The notes beneath the pieces were generated by a model, which was not told where the DNA came from, did no database searches, and saw only the letters and a program-made list of their open reading frames with translations. From an uncultured Methanobacteriaceae archaeon (lineage in GTDB: Archaea > Methanobacteriota > Methanobacteria > Methanobacteriales > Methanobacteriaceae): DNA of 38,275 nucleotides. The stretch is taken from assembly GCA_947259185.1 (NCBI GenBank), contig CAMYKT010000018.1, forward strand, positions 1 to 38,275. The letters are read 5' to 3'. The translations under genes were made by a program, and so were the position numbers. Below are positions 14,352 through 23,745 of this stretch, piece after piece (position 1 is the first letter of the stretch; each line of letters begins with the position of its first letter).

Positions 14352-15536
14352 ATGAAGTACGTAGTTTTAATTGGGGATGGAATGGCGGATTACCCTCTAC
14401 AAGAACTTAATAATCAAACCCCTTTACAGGTATCCTACAAACCCCATATGGATGAAGTAGCCCACCAGGGAATAAATGGGCTGATTAAAACCATACCACA
14501 GGGTATGCCACCAGGATCAGATGTGGCCAACCTTTCTATCATGGGTTATAATCCCCAAAAATATTATACTGGTCGGGGACCACTGGAAGCTGCCAGTATG
14601 GGGGTGGATATTGGTAATAAAATTGCCTTTAGATGTAACTTAATTACGGAAAATAAAGGGATTCTGGAAGATTTTAATGCCGGGCACATATCCAGCTTAG
14701 AAGCAGAAATCCTGATTAAAACCTTAAATAAAGAATTAAATACAGGAAAGTTTCATGCAGGTATCAGTTACCGTCATTTATTTTTATATGATGAAAACAT
14801 TTCTGGCTCTTTTAAAACCACTCCTCCCCATGATATTGTAGGTAGCCCTATTAAGGATTATTTGATTCCTGAGGATAATCCCCAGGCCCATACATTAAAT
14901 AATTTAATTCTGGATTCTAAAAAGGTTCTAGAGAACCATCCTGTTAATGAGGAACGTATTAAACAGGGTAAAAAACCAGCCAACATGATCTGGTTATGGG
15001 GTCAGGGTGGAAAACCACATATGGAATCATTTAAGGATAAATATGGGCTTAAAGGCTCTACCATAACTGGAGTGGATTTAATTAAAGGACTGGGAGTTTA
15101 TCTGGGATTGAATAATATTAATGTACCAGGGGCCACAGGATACTTTGACACCGATTATAAGGCTAAGGGTGAATATGGAGTGGAAGCTTTAAAAGATCAT
15201 GACCTGCTTTTTATACATGTGGAAGCTCCTGATGAAGCAGGACATGCTGGTGATATCACCGAAAAAATAAAGGCCATAGAACAAATAGATGCTAAAATCT
15301 TAGGGCCTTTACTGGATAATCTACCTTCTTATGAGGACTTTGCCCTGGCTCTTTTACCTGATCACGCCACCCCTATTCCCATTAAAACCCATACCATGGA
15401 TCCAATTCCCTGTGCTATTTATTCTTCTTTGAATAAGGGGGATGGGGTATCTAAATATGATGAGTTTTCAGCTAAATCCGGGTCTCTACAACTGGATTAT
15501 GCCTATCAGTTAATCCATAAACTGATGTCTTTGTAA
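14352..15536 (+). CDS. apgM: Cofactor-independent phosphoglycerate mutase, archaeal type
   Basis: 394 residues, ATG with GGAGATTTAA upstream. It interconverts 3- and 2-phosphoglycerate in the cytoplasm using two metal ions. Alkaline-phosphatase superfamily marks: LIGDGMADYPL (metal Asp), PPGSDVANLSIMGY with the nucleophile Ser, HVEAPDEAGHAGD, and LLPDHATPIPIKTHT. The length is typical of the archaeal aPGAM. It stands between hom and pyrG with about 90 and 180 base gaps, so separate transcription is possible. Confidence 0.95.
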   Translation: MKYVVLIGDGMADYPLQELNNQTPLQVSYKPHMDEVAHQGINGLIKTIPQGMPPGSDVANLSIMGYNPQKYYTGRGPLEAASMGVDIGNKIAFRCNLITENKGILEDFNAGHISSLEAEILIKTLNKELNTGKFHAGISYRHLFLYDENISGSFKTTPPHDIVGSPIKDYLIPEDNPQAHTLNNLILDSKKVLENHPVNEERIKQGKKPANMIWLWGQGGKPHMESFKDKYGLKGSTITGVDLIKGLGVYLGLNNINVPGATGYFDTDYKAKGEYGVEALKDHDLLFIHVEAPDEAGHAGDITEKIKAIEQIDAKILGPLLDNLPSYEDFALALLPDHATPIPIKTHTMDPIPCAIYSSLNKGDGVSKYDEFSAKSGSLQLDYAYQLIHKLMSL

Positions 15537-15715
15537 GGAGCAGATTATAAAAAAACTTAATTACTCTAAAATTCTTAAATATTTTATTAAATCCTTTTTT
15601 CCTGTAACTAAAGGGTTGATAATATAACTAAAAAATTAATACTCATAACTATTTTCATAATTTTTATTCAAGTATAACAATATTTTTCTAATGGTAAAGT
15701 GAGGAGTTGATTCAT

Positions 15716-17314
15716 CTGGCTAAATATATCGTGGTAACCGGTGGTGTGGTAAGTTCAATTGGAAAAGGAATTACTGCTGCATCTATTGGGAGAATTTTAA
15801 GATCTTATGGATTGGAAGTAACGGCAATTAAAATTGATCCTTATTTAAATTGGGATTCAGGGACTCTTAATCCTTATCAACACGGAGAAGTATTTGTGAC
15901 TGATGATGGAATGGAAACTGATCTGGATTTAGGACACTACGAACGATTCCTGGATGTTAATCTTTCCGGAGAATCCAATATAACCACTGGAAAGGTATAC
16001 CATTCTGTGATAAATAAGGAGAGAAAGGGTTCTTATCTGGGATCCTGTGTGCAGATTATACCGCATATCACCGATGAAATCAAACAAATGATTCGTAAAA
16101 TCGACACCCAGAGCCAGGCCGATGTGGTGTTAGTAGAAGTGGGAGGTACCGTAGGTGATATTGAAAGCCAACCCTTTTTAGAAGCACTAAGGCAACTGCG
16201 TAATGAAGAAGGTCATGACAATGTCATGTTTGTCCATGTAACCTATGTTCCCTACTTAAAAGCTGCAGGAGAATTTAAAACCAAGCCCACCCAGCATTCC
16301 ACCAAGGAACTACGCAGCACAGGTATTAACCCGGACATGATTATTTGCCGGAGTGAAAAACCAATAGATAATCCCTTAAAAAGGAAGATAGCTCATTTTT
16401 GTGATGTGGAACCCACAGCAGTTATCAATGCTCCGGATGTACCCTCTATCTATGAGGTACCTCTGGTAATGGATCGGGAAAATGTGGGTAAATACGTTAT
16501 TGAAAGAATTAAGTTAGGGGTGGGAGAAGATAGCCATGATCTTTCTCAGTGGAGAGATATTGTTAAATCCCTGCAAAAAGAAGAACCAGTATTAAAGGTA
16601 GGAATAGTGGGAAAATACATCGAATTAGAAGACTCCTATATTTCCATACGTGAATCCCTTAAACACGCTGCAGCCCACATAGGGGCTAAAGTTGACATTC
16701 ACTGGATTAGTGCTGAAGAAACAATTGACTTAGCAAAACTTAATGAACTTGACTCCATTCTCATACCGGGAGGCTTTGGAGAAAGGGGAATTTCTGGAAA
16801 GCTGGAAGCCGTAGGATATTGCCTGGAAAATCAATTACCTCTTTTTGGTATTTGTCTGGGTATGCAGTGTATGGTTATAGAGTTTGCCCGGATGCAGGGT
16901 CTAGAAGAAGCTCACAGTACGGAATTTCTGGAAGATTCACCCTTCCCGGTAATTGATATGATGGAAGAACAGAAAAAAATCAAGCACATGGGGGGCACCA
17001 TGCGCCTGGGATCCTATGACTGCAAACTGGCAAATGGTACCCTGGCCCACCAGGCTTACCAGCAGGACATGGTCCAGGAAAGGCACCGGCACCGCTTTGA
17101 ACTTAATAATGAATTCAGGGACCAGTTAAAAGAAGAGGGACTTATTATTTCAGGTACTTCTCCGGATGACTTTTTAGTGGAGATAATAGAACTAAAAGAC
17201 CACCCCTGGTTTTTAGGCTGCCAGTTCCATCCTGAATTTAAATCACGTCCCAACCGGGCCCACCCCCTATTTGTATCCTTTATGCAGGCCACCCTGGACC
17301 ATAAGAAAAAATAA
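15716..17314 (+). CDS. pyrG: CTP synthase, probable CTG start
   Basis: 532 residues if CTG 15716 is used. GGAGTTGAT at 15703-15711 pairs almost fully with the 16S tail (GGAGGTGAT). The TTG at 15707 lies inside that site, and an in-frame TAA at 15695 blocks anything further upstream. CTG gives MAKYIVVTGG, the normal family start. Synthetase domain: GGVVSSIGKGI P-loop, EVGGTVGDIE. Glutaminase domain: GICLGMQCM with the catalytic Cys, and CQFHPEF with the catalytic His. It aminates UTP to CTP with ATP and glutamine. A hairpin terminator follows. Confidence 0.95.
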   Translation: MAKYIVVTGGVVSSIGKGITAASIGRILRSYGLEVTAIKIDPYLNWDSGTLNPYQHGEVFVTDDGMETDLDLGHYERFLDVNLSGESNITTGKVYHSVINKERKGSYLGSCVQIIPHITDEIKQMIRKIDTQSQADVVLVEVGGTVGDIESQPFLEALRQLRNEEGHDNVMFVHVTYVPYLKAAGEFKTKPTQHSTKELRSTGINPDMIICRSEKPIDNPLKRKIAHFCDVEPTAVINAPDVPSIYEVPLVMDRENVGKYVIERIKLGVGEDSHDLSQWRDIVKSLQKEEPVLKVGIVGKYIELEDSYISIRESLKHAAAHIGAKVDIHWISAEETIDLAKLNELDSILIPGGFGERGISGKLEAVGYCLENQLPLFGICLGMQCMVIEFARMQGLEEAHSTEFLEDSPFPVIDMMEEQKKIKHMGGTMRLGSYDCKLANGTLAHQAYQQDMVQERHRHRFELNNEFRDQLKEEGLIISGTSPDDFLVEIIELKDHPWFLGCQFHPEFKSRPNRAHPLFVSFMQATLDHKKK

Positions 17315-17327
17315 TTCATCATTTCAG

Positions 17328-17353
17328 GCAGGGGGTTTTTCCCTGCAATTTTT
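17328..17353 (+). terminator. Hairpin terminator after pyrG
   Basis: GCAGGG (17328-17333) pairs with CCCTGC (17341-17346); loop GGTTTTT; followed by AATTTTT. It separates pyrG from the prepilin peptidase gene. Confidence 0.7.
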
Positions 17354-17384
17354 ATGATAAATATAATTATAAAATGTGATATTA

Positions 17385-18542
17385 ATGATCTACAATATTC
17401 CTCTATTATGTACCATAATTGCTATTTTAGCCTGCCTTTATGCATCTTACTCTGATATAAAGGAAGGAGTGATTTCCAACAAACTCACTTTCCCCTTAAT
17501 TGGATTGGGACTTCTCCTTAACGGAATATTTTCCATTTTAACTGGTTTTTATATTTTCATAATTTATGGTGTGATTTTCACTGCATTTATCTTTGGTTTA
17601 GGATACCTTTTCTGGAGATTAGGTGCCTGGGCAGGAGGAGATGTTAAATTATTCACGGCTTTAGCTGCTCTTCTACCATTCCAACCTTTTATTGTAAATT
17701 ATACTATGTTTGGATTTAATCTACCTCTTGTGGCAACTTACCCCTTCCCGTTAACTGTGATTGTAAATAGTATACTATCCACCCTGCCTTTTTTACTCCT
17801 ATTTGTGTTTTATATAGGTTACCGGGAAAAACCACAGGTACTCCAGGAACTGATTTCACCGTTAAAGGATTATAAAGCAACCCTGCTCCGCACCCTGATA
17901 ATTACCTCTGCTGCCACCCTATCCCTCTTGCTTTTACCTTTTATACCTTTCCAGTTTATTCTACTTTCACTTATTATTATCCTGGTCCTGGTTCTGGTGA
18001 TATCTAAACTACCAGATTATATTAAGGCCACGGTTATCATTTTAACCATGGCATATGCTTTATATGATAACTGGGAACTAACCCTCACTGGAATAATTAT
18101 TTTATTTTTAGTACTCACCCTTATTGGTATAATCAAGAAGTTATTAACCTCGGTTAATAAGGAAGCTCTCCAGGATGATTTAAAAATAAAGGATTTAAAG
18201 GAAGGTATGATCTCTGCATATAGTTTATATGAAAGGGAAGGTGAATACTATTTTGATGAGGAGGGGGTTTTTAGTAAAATTAAATCTTCAGCCAAAAAAG
18301 GTGATTTAACCGGGATGAGTATGCCTAAGGGTAAATTGATTATAGGTACCCTGGCAGCTGGCCTTACCATGGAAAATCTGCAGATTTTAAAAAATCTTAA
18401 GGATGAAGGAAAAATTGAAGATAGTTTCCGGGTTAAAAGAGGAGTACCCTTTGCACCGGCCATTTTAATCGGTCTTTTAATATCCCTGATTCTGGGGGAC
18501 CTGGCCTTTATAGTTCTTAGACTTATACAGAGTTTTACCTAG
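17385..18542 (+). CDS. Prepilin peptidase of the A24 family, EppA/FlaK-like
   Basis: 385 residues from ATG 17385; GTGAT at 17376-17380 is the ribosome site. Aspartic membrane protease: the two catalytic Asp are D24 (YSDIKEGVISN) and D86 (GAWAGGDVKLF). Several membrane helices follow; after about residue 250 comes a soluble lysine-rich insert of about 90 residues, then a final helix. It cuts class III signal peptides just after the Gly that precedes the hydrophobic stretch. Six proteins with such N termini are encoded in the next 8 kb, so it is probably their dedicated peptidase. The extended C-terminal half is longer than in simple FlaK enzymes. Confidence 0.88.
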   Translation: MIYNIPLLCTIIAILACLYASYSDIKEGVISNKLTFPLIGLGLLLNGIFSILTGFYIFIIYGVIFTAFIFGLGYLFWRLGAWAGGDVKLFTALAALLPFQPFIVNYTMFGFNLPLVATYPFPLTVIVNSILSTLPFLLLFVFYIGYREKPQVLQELISPLKDYKATLLRTLIITSAATLSLLLLPFIPFQFILLSLIIILVLVLVISKLPDYIKATVIILTMAYALYDNWELTLTGIIILFLVLTLIGIIKKLLTSVNKEALQDDLKIKDLKEGMISAYSLYEREGEYYFDEEGVFSKIKSSAKKGDLTGMSMPKGKLIIGTLAAGLTMENLQILKNLKDEGKIEDSFRVKRGVPFAPAILIGLLISLILGDLAFIVLRLIQSFT

Positions 18543-18624
18543 TTTAAATGGTGATGTACATGCATCAATATTTATATTAGAGGGGATATAATTATATTTA
18601 TAAAATAGAAATTAGGGGAATTTC

Positions 18625-19059
18625 ATGATAAGAATGGACAAGAGAGGACAGCTTTCAGTGGAGTATTTACTGCTTGTTTTGATTATTTTAATTATTTTAG
18701 GAACGGTGACCATTCCCTTAATTGGAAATTCTATTGATGCTAGTATGGATGTATCCATGGTTTCTGATGCAAAAACTGCGGTGGAGAGTATTTCCAGTGC
18801 AGCAGATATAGTTTACTCCAATGGACCAGGTTCCAGAAGGACCATGGATATCTATATCCCCCAGGGTACTAATCTCAATACTGCCAATAATATAGTGGGC
18901 ATGAATATAACTTATTCTGAAGGGACTAAATTTGTTAATTCCACTGTAAATTATCGTTTAAATAATGCCACCACTGCAGTAAGCAAGGGATGGTATCGGG
19001 TAACCGTAAACTGGGTTATTGGAAGAAATTTTCTGGATGTGGCTTTAACTCAAATTTAA
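18625..19059 (+). CDS. Class III signal peptide pilin
   Basis: 144 residues, ATG 18625 with AGGGGAAT upstream (ATG 18634 is the alternative, giving MDKRG). The N terminus reads DKRG|QLSVEYLLL, a textbook QxSxExxxL class III motif, followed by a hydrophobic helix to about residue 32. It should be cut after Gly by the peptidase encoded just upstream, and the helix packs in the pilus core. The rest is a small Ser/Thr/Asn-rich globular domain without Cys. Its size suits a major pilin. Confidence 0.87.
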   Translation: MIRMDKRGQLSVEYLLLVLIILIILGTVTIPLIGNSIDASMDVSMVSDAKTAVESISSAADIVYSNGPGSRRTMDIYIPQGTNLNTANNIVGMNITYSEGTKFVNSTVNYRLNNATTAVSKGWYRVTVNWVIGRNFLDVALTQI

Positions 19060-19153
19060 AAAGATAACTTCTATATATTTATTATAATAACAAATTATAT
19101 TAATCATTAGAATATTAATAATATTTAAAAAATTATTATTCGGATGTGTAATA

Positions 19154-20086
19154 ATGGATATTTTTAACAAATTTGGCGACTTATTATTCAAACTTTTTTC
19201 ATTAATTGGAGCAGGTGTTATTGGAATTACTCATATTCCCCAAAAATTAAGAGGTATTGATACAGAGGAAGTTAAGGAGAATATTTCCAATATCCGCAGG
19301 GAATCCGGGATAGAAGAAAAAATATCCGGTATTGATTTATCTAAAATGAAATCACAAATCAATAATCAGATTAACCGTGATTCAATTAAAGAAGATTCAA
19401 AAAACTCAAATTCAAGTGAAAATATTAATAATTCACCTGTTTCGGATTCTCCTTCTAATGAAATTACATTTCCCGCCCTGGATAAATTCAGTTCCCAGGA
19501 AAAAGAACAGACTATACTTAAACTCCAGATAATATCCGGTTCATTTATAGTGGTATCCATACTCTATATCTTCAACTTCTTTTCCGGGATATTATTCATC
19601 CTGGTGGGAGCCGCCATTGTAGCATTAACCTTATACCTCTTATTTAAAAAGGTTAAACTAATGTATTCAGAGGATTTCAATGCTTACCGGGATTTCTTTT
19701 TAATGTACCTGGGGGTAGGAATTATCCTGGTACTGGTGGGTGACAACCCTGCTCTGGCCACCGCTTTTCCCTTCCAGTTTTTACCATCACTCTCAGTTTT
19801 ACTCTTTGCAGTAATCTGTGTGGCAGTAGTATTTTTGGTCTTCCGTATCCGCTATCACCGTAACTATACTTATGGCCAGGTAATTGAACCAGGTAAAAAA
19901 ACGGCCTATGTCCGGGTGGATTATGATATACGATCCAATGTAAAACCAGATATCTACATTGTGGAAAATAATAACCTTTCTGTGGCAGAAAATGAGTGGG
20001 TAAAACTCCAGCTGGAGGGTGGATTACTGAGTATGAATGGCAATAAGCCGGTGAGTATACTGGATAAACTCCATCCATCATCCTGA
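19154..20086 (+). CDS. Archaeal membrane protein, possibly DUF2101 family
   Basis: 310 residues. A short N-terminal hydrophobic segment (about residues 8-27) is followed by a polar, Asn/Ser-rich linker (about 40-115), four or more membrane helices (about 123-240), and a C-terminal soluble domain of mixed beta character (YVRVDYDIRSNVKPDIYIVE). I place it tentatively in DUF2101, a family of unknown function. It sits between two pilin genes, so a part in assembly or anchoring of the surface structure is possible. Start ATG 19154 has only a weak upstream site (GGATGTGTAATA). Confidence 0.55.
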   Translation: MDIFNKFGDLLFKLFSLIGAGVIGITHIPQKLRGIDTEEVKENISNIRRESGIEEKISGIDLSKMKSQINNQINRDSIKEDSKNSNSSENINNSPVSDSPSNEITFPALDKFSSQEKEQTILKLQIISGSFIVVSILYIFNFFSGILFILVGAAIVALTLYLLFKKVKLMYSEDFNAYRDFFLMYLGVGIILVLVGDNPALATAFPFQFLPSLSVLLFAVICVAVVFLVFRIRYHRNYTYGQVIEPGKKTAYVRVDYDIRSNVKPDIYIVENNNLSVAENEWVKLQLEGGLLSMNGNKPVSILDKLHPSS

Positions 20087-20168
20087 TTACTTATTTTTAA
20101 AATAAAAAAGATTTATTTTATTTAATACATTAAATGGCTATTTTATATCAAATCCATAAAAAAAATAA

Positions 20169-20561
20169 TTAAGGAACTATAGTTATGGTGTATTGATAAC
20201 GATTGCTGGTTATGACATTACCAGTACGGTTGAAACCTAAATCATCCACGGCATTCAAAGAACTATTTAATACAGCATTTTTAAATTCTGGACTGATAGT
20301 TTTAGATAAACGAATCTGTATGGTTTTATTCTCATTACCAGTAACTGTTACCGTGGTTACCCTTACCGGGGTGGCAGTATTATTAACAAAAACCCTCTCA
20401 GATACCGCCTCAGAAGCACCTTGCTTTGCAGAAGCAACTACCGAATTCACTTCACTTTGATCACCAGCAATTGAAGCAAATATCAAAACTATTACCAGTA
20501 TAAAGCCCACTAATAATATGAATTCTGCCGATAGTTGACCTTTTTTATCCATTTTAATCAT
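20169..20561 (-). CDS. Class III signal peptide pilin (minus strand)
   Basis: 130 residues. The N terminus DKKG|QLSAEFILLVGF is a canonical class III motif, very like the pilin at 18625 (DKRG|QLSVEYLLL). A hydrophobic helix and a small Val/Thr/Asn-rich domain without Cys follow. It is divergent from the pilin-like operon at 20683 and shares its 120-base control region. Opposite orientation relative to all other pilus genes may allow separate expression, for example a switch between pilin types. Confidence 0.87.
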   Translation of the reverse strand: MIKMDKKGQLSAEFILLVGFILVIVLIFASIAGDQSEVNSVVASAKQGASEAVSERVFVNNTATPVRVTTVTVTGNENKTIQIRLSKTISPEFKNAVLNSSLNAVDDLGFNRTGNVITSNRYQYTITIVP

Positions 20562-20609
20562 TAAAATATTTCCTTAAATTGTTTCATAATATATATCTAT
20601 TTATTAGGG

Positions 20610-20625
20610 CGAAAGTTATATAAAT
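20610..20625 (+). promoter_or_regulatory. Archaeal promoter (BRE plus TATA) of the pilin-like operon
   Basis: Purine-rich CGAAAG (BRE-like) is followed by TTATATAAAT. The expected start is about 25 bases on, near 20645, leaving a short leader to the TTG start at 20683. Confidence 0.6.
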
Positions 20626-20682
20626 ATTGCTAAATAAAGATGTAAACAATGCTAAAGAAATAGTTTGATATGGGGGAAGAAA

Positions 20683-21579
20683 TTGAGAAAAATAAAAGAT
20701 GATTCAGAAGGATATGTTTTTTCTCTGGATCTACTACTGGCCCTGATACCCTTAACCATTTTATTAGGAATGGCTACTGCTGATATGGATGCTATGTTTT
20801 ATTTAACCCAGGAAGGGGTTTATCAAAGTTCTCTGCAAAGGGTTGCCACTGATGCCGCAAGTGCCCTTCTGGAAACATCAGGAACACCCCATAACTGGGA
20901 ACAAACAGGAAATCCAAGTGTAGTGGGTATTGCCAAATTCAGTGACAGTGCCCAGGCCCCTATTGAAAACGATATATCCCCGGCCAAGCTGGGTGGTTTA
21001 AATTCAACTAATCTGGGGGAGTTGATTGGACCCGAGTATGGGTATTTTATCAATATCACCACGGTGAGAAATAATTCTAATTATTACAGTTTAGGTACTT
21101 ATAATAATTCTGCTCAAAATATTGCCCGGGTGGAAAGACTGGTGCAGCTGGCCAAATTCGAAGTGGTATCAGAAGGAACTGGGGTAAGAAATACTGGATC
21201 TCCCCGGGATTTTACATCTCCTCCTAACCCCTTTCAAACCAATATAGCATACAACAATCAATTTAACTATTATGTGCTGGTTTATAATTATGGAATAACA
21301 TCAGCCCGGGTAGTGATTAATGGGCAAACAGTTGTTCCCCAGAACCAATTTCAAAATAATGTTCCCTTTGTACGGAGAATAATTCCCAGTAACATCTTAC
21401 AAAATCAGACCGAACTTCGGGATAATAGTGTAGTGCTTCAGCAGGTGGCCAGTAAACCAGGTGAATATTTTGATGCTTATGTGGTTCGGGTTCCAAAAGG
21501 AACACCAGAAGATCAGATTACCCTGGAAAATGCCAGGCCAATACTGGGAAGATTCGTGATGTATGTATGGGTTAAGTGA
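20683..21579 (+). CDS. Pilin-like secreted protein (minor pilin candidate)
   Basis: 298 residues from TTG 20683; GGGGGAAG at 20671-20678 is the ribosome site. The start DDSEG|YVFSLDLLLALIPL resembles a class III signal peptide with Asp in the conserved acidic position. A hydrophobic helix to about residue 31 precedes a large extracellular domain rich in Asn, Gln, Ser and beta-type sequence, with no Cys. First gene of an operon of four pilin-like genes (gaps of 5, 10 and 16 bases). No family recognised beyond the N terminus. Confidence 0.72.
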   Translation: MRKIKDDSEGYVFSLDLLLALIPLTILLGMATADMDAMFYLTQEGVYQSSLQRVATDAASALLETSGTPHNWEQTGNPSVVGIAKFSDSAQAPIENDISPAKLGGLNSTNLGELIGPEYGYFINITTVRNNSNYYSLGTYNNSAQNIARVERLVQLAKFEVVSEGTGVRNTGSPRDFTSPPNPFQTNIAYNNQFNYYVLVYNYGITSARVVINGQTVVPQNQFQNNVPFVRRIIPSNILQNQTELRDNSVVLQQVASKPGEYFDAYVVRVPKGTPEDQITLENARPILGRFVMYVWVK

Positions 21580-21584
21580 TTACA

Positions 21585-23735
21585 ATGGATGATAAAGGAT
21601 TAATATTTACCACCGATGCTGTTCTGGCCCTGGCCATATTCATGGTCTTTAGTGCAGCCTTCATATCATATTACATGGTACCTGGGTTTGCCGGTCAGGA
21701 CCAGCAGAGTCTGGATGCTATTGCAGCCGATGCACTGCGGGTTATGCAGCTGGATGGTACTTTGACTACTGCTTCTACTTATTATGCTCAGGGTGAAACT
21801 GCCAAAGGCGACCAATTATTAAGAGAGTCTTTAGATTATCTTATTCCTTCTAATACTGGATATAAATTAACTTTAGGTGCTAACCCTGCAGTTGAAGATA
21901 ACCGGGGACTTTTAGTGGCTAATGATGTTACTTCCCGGGTGGAAGTGGTTTCTGCTCCCCAGGAAGGTTGGATGGGCAGAGCCTGGTATAAACTGGAGAA
22001 AGCTGAATTTGAGGATCAACAGGCTAATGTAACCACCACCTTATGGAATTTCCACAATTGGCTTACTAATTTTGCTCCATGGAGTTCAAATGCTGGAGGC
22101 ACTGGAGGTAGTTTTTTATACCGATCTCCTTACTGGGGAGGTGGAAGCTCTGCACAAAACATTCCCTTTTCCATTCCACAGGATGCTATTATAACGGGAG
22201 CATATTTCCTGATTGGATCAAATTCTCCTAATAATTTATCATCCTATGGTGCCAACACCGTGATTAATGGTAATAGTTACCTTGCTAATCCCAATCAATT
22301 CATCTTCCTCAATTACAGACCAGGCACCACCACCAGAATGTATAATTACAGAGGTATTATAAATCCAGCTCAACTAACACGAGGTATTAATAACTTTCAT
22401 GTTAATTTCCGTGATATTAGCTATGCAAATAGACTTATAAGATATGATCTTCCTTGGTTTTCTATTATAGGTAATTATACGACCACTTATAAAGTTCCAA
22501 AGGGAATTTTCAATGATAGATTTAATTTCAATGATGCTGCCGGATTAGCTGTGCCTGACCCCCAGGATCTAAGTGGAAATGGGGTTGCCAATGAATATGG
22601 TAGAATATATGACTTGCATACTGGTAATGTGTCCTCATTTACTACAAGGAGGGTAATGAATTGGAATACCTTTGTAAGTAATAGGAATGAACTGGATAAT
22701 TATGATGACGGTACGCCCTTTGTCATAACCAATTTCCCTACATCTGTTGTTAGTGGCACTCGTTCAGGTTCAGCTGTAAGTGTAATACAAGAATTTGACT
22801 TACCTCGATCAGGAGTCACTCCGCCAATACGAATTATGGATGCCACCGTAAACATGAATATATATGGTGGTACCGATAACGCCATGGTGGAGGTATGGGA
22901 TGGCAGTCGATGGAGAACCATCTTCTGTTCATTTAATTTTGATGGTGTAGATTATAGTGCTCGTGGAGATGGCTATGGAAATATTCCCGGTATTATATAC
23001 ATACCTCCTGAATATCTCCGGGAAGGAAATAATAGAGTAAGGATTACTATTTGGGACCATGTACCCAGTACTGACTACGATTTTGTAGGTTTGGTTGATT
23101 GTTATACTTCCGTTAGTTATACTAAATTACCTATTCTCTGGGAAAATTTCCCCTTCAGTAGCTACCAGGCCAATAGTAATGATTATACTCAAGAAGTAAA
23201 TCCTCAGGTTAACATACGAGAAGGTGCTAAAGAAGCCTATCTTTTTGTAGGTACAGGTATGGACACCAGAAGTATGCAAGTGCAGATTCGGCGTGGTGGA
23301 ACCTGGGTTGATTTATTCCCTACCAACACCACCATCCCTTATTATATTAATCTTGCATCACTGGATGCCGCCGGTCCCAAAGTATTTACCACTGGAAATG
23401 CTGGAAATTATACTCTTATTCCCGGAAACTATAGAATAAGAGTTCGGGTTAGAGGCCCTAGCAATTACTGGGAATCTGGAGACTGGGATGGTAATGCTGA
23501 AATATATTCTGGTACCCGGGTATCCATACTTTATCCTGAATTTTTAGAAAACATGTGGACCGTTGGTTACTCCTCAAATGCTGATGTTGCTCAACAAATA
23601 GCCCGGCAAAAACTTGAACAGGCCTTAACTGAATCTGGAATTCCAATTGATTACTCACTTTTACGAACAGAAGCATTATATACGGGTGATTTGCCCAATA
23701 ACATACCGGTAAGGTTAGATTTATGGAGGCAATGA
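21585..23735 (+). CDS. Very large pilin-like or adhesin-like surface protein
   Basis: 716 residues from ATG 21585; GTGAT overlapping the previous stop is the ribosome site. The start DDKG|LIFTTDAVLALAIF is class III-like. The ectodomain of about 680 residues is rich in Asn, Tyr, Gly and Thr. It contains what look like two related jelly-roll-type segments: QNIPFSIPQDAIITGAYFLI near residue 190 and a later REGAKEAYLFVGTG near 550, each followed by NNFHVN- or GNYRIRVRV-type strands. Two Cys (FCSFNF, VDCYTS) about 55 residues apart might form a disulfide. The size argues for a tip adhesin rather than a shaft subunit (inference). Confidence 0.72.
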   Translation: MDDKGLIFTTDAVLALAIFMVFSAAFISYYMVPGFAGQDQQSLDAIAADALRVMQLDGTLTTASTYYAQGETAKGDQLLRESLDYLIPSNTGYKLTLGANPAVEDNRGLLVANDVTSRVEVVSAPQEGWMGRAWYKLEKAEFEDQQANVTTTLWNFHNWLTNFAPWSSNAGGTGGSFLYRSPYWGGGSSAQNIPFSIPQDAIITGAYFLIGSNSPNNLSSYGANTVINGNSYLANPNQFIFLNYRPGTTTRMYNYRGIINPAQLTRGINNFHVNFRDISYANRLIRYDLPWFSIIGNYTTTYKVPKGIFNDRFNFNDAAGLAVPDPQDLSGNGVANEYGRIYDLHTGNVSSFTTRRVMNWNTFVSNRNELDNYDDGTPFVITNFPTSVVSGTRSGSAVSVIQEFDLPRSGVTPPIRIMDATVNMNIYGGTDNAMVEVWDGSRWRTIFCSFNFDGVDYSARGDGYGNIPGIIYIPPEYLREGNNRVRITIWDHVPSTDYDFVGLVDCYTSVSYTKLPILWENFPFSSYQANSNDYTQEVNPQVNIREGAKEAYLFVGTGMDTRSMQVQIRRGGTWVDLFPTNTTIPYYINLASLDAAGPKVFTTGNAGNYTLIPGNYRIRVRVRGPSNYWESGDWDGNAEIYSGTRVSILYPEFLENMWTVGYSSNADVAQQIARQKLEQALTESGIPIDYSLLRTEALYTGDLPNNIPVRLDLWRQ

Positions 23736-23745
23736 GGGGATAAAA

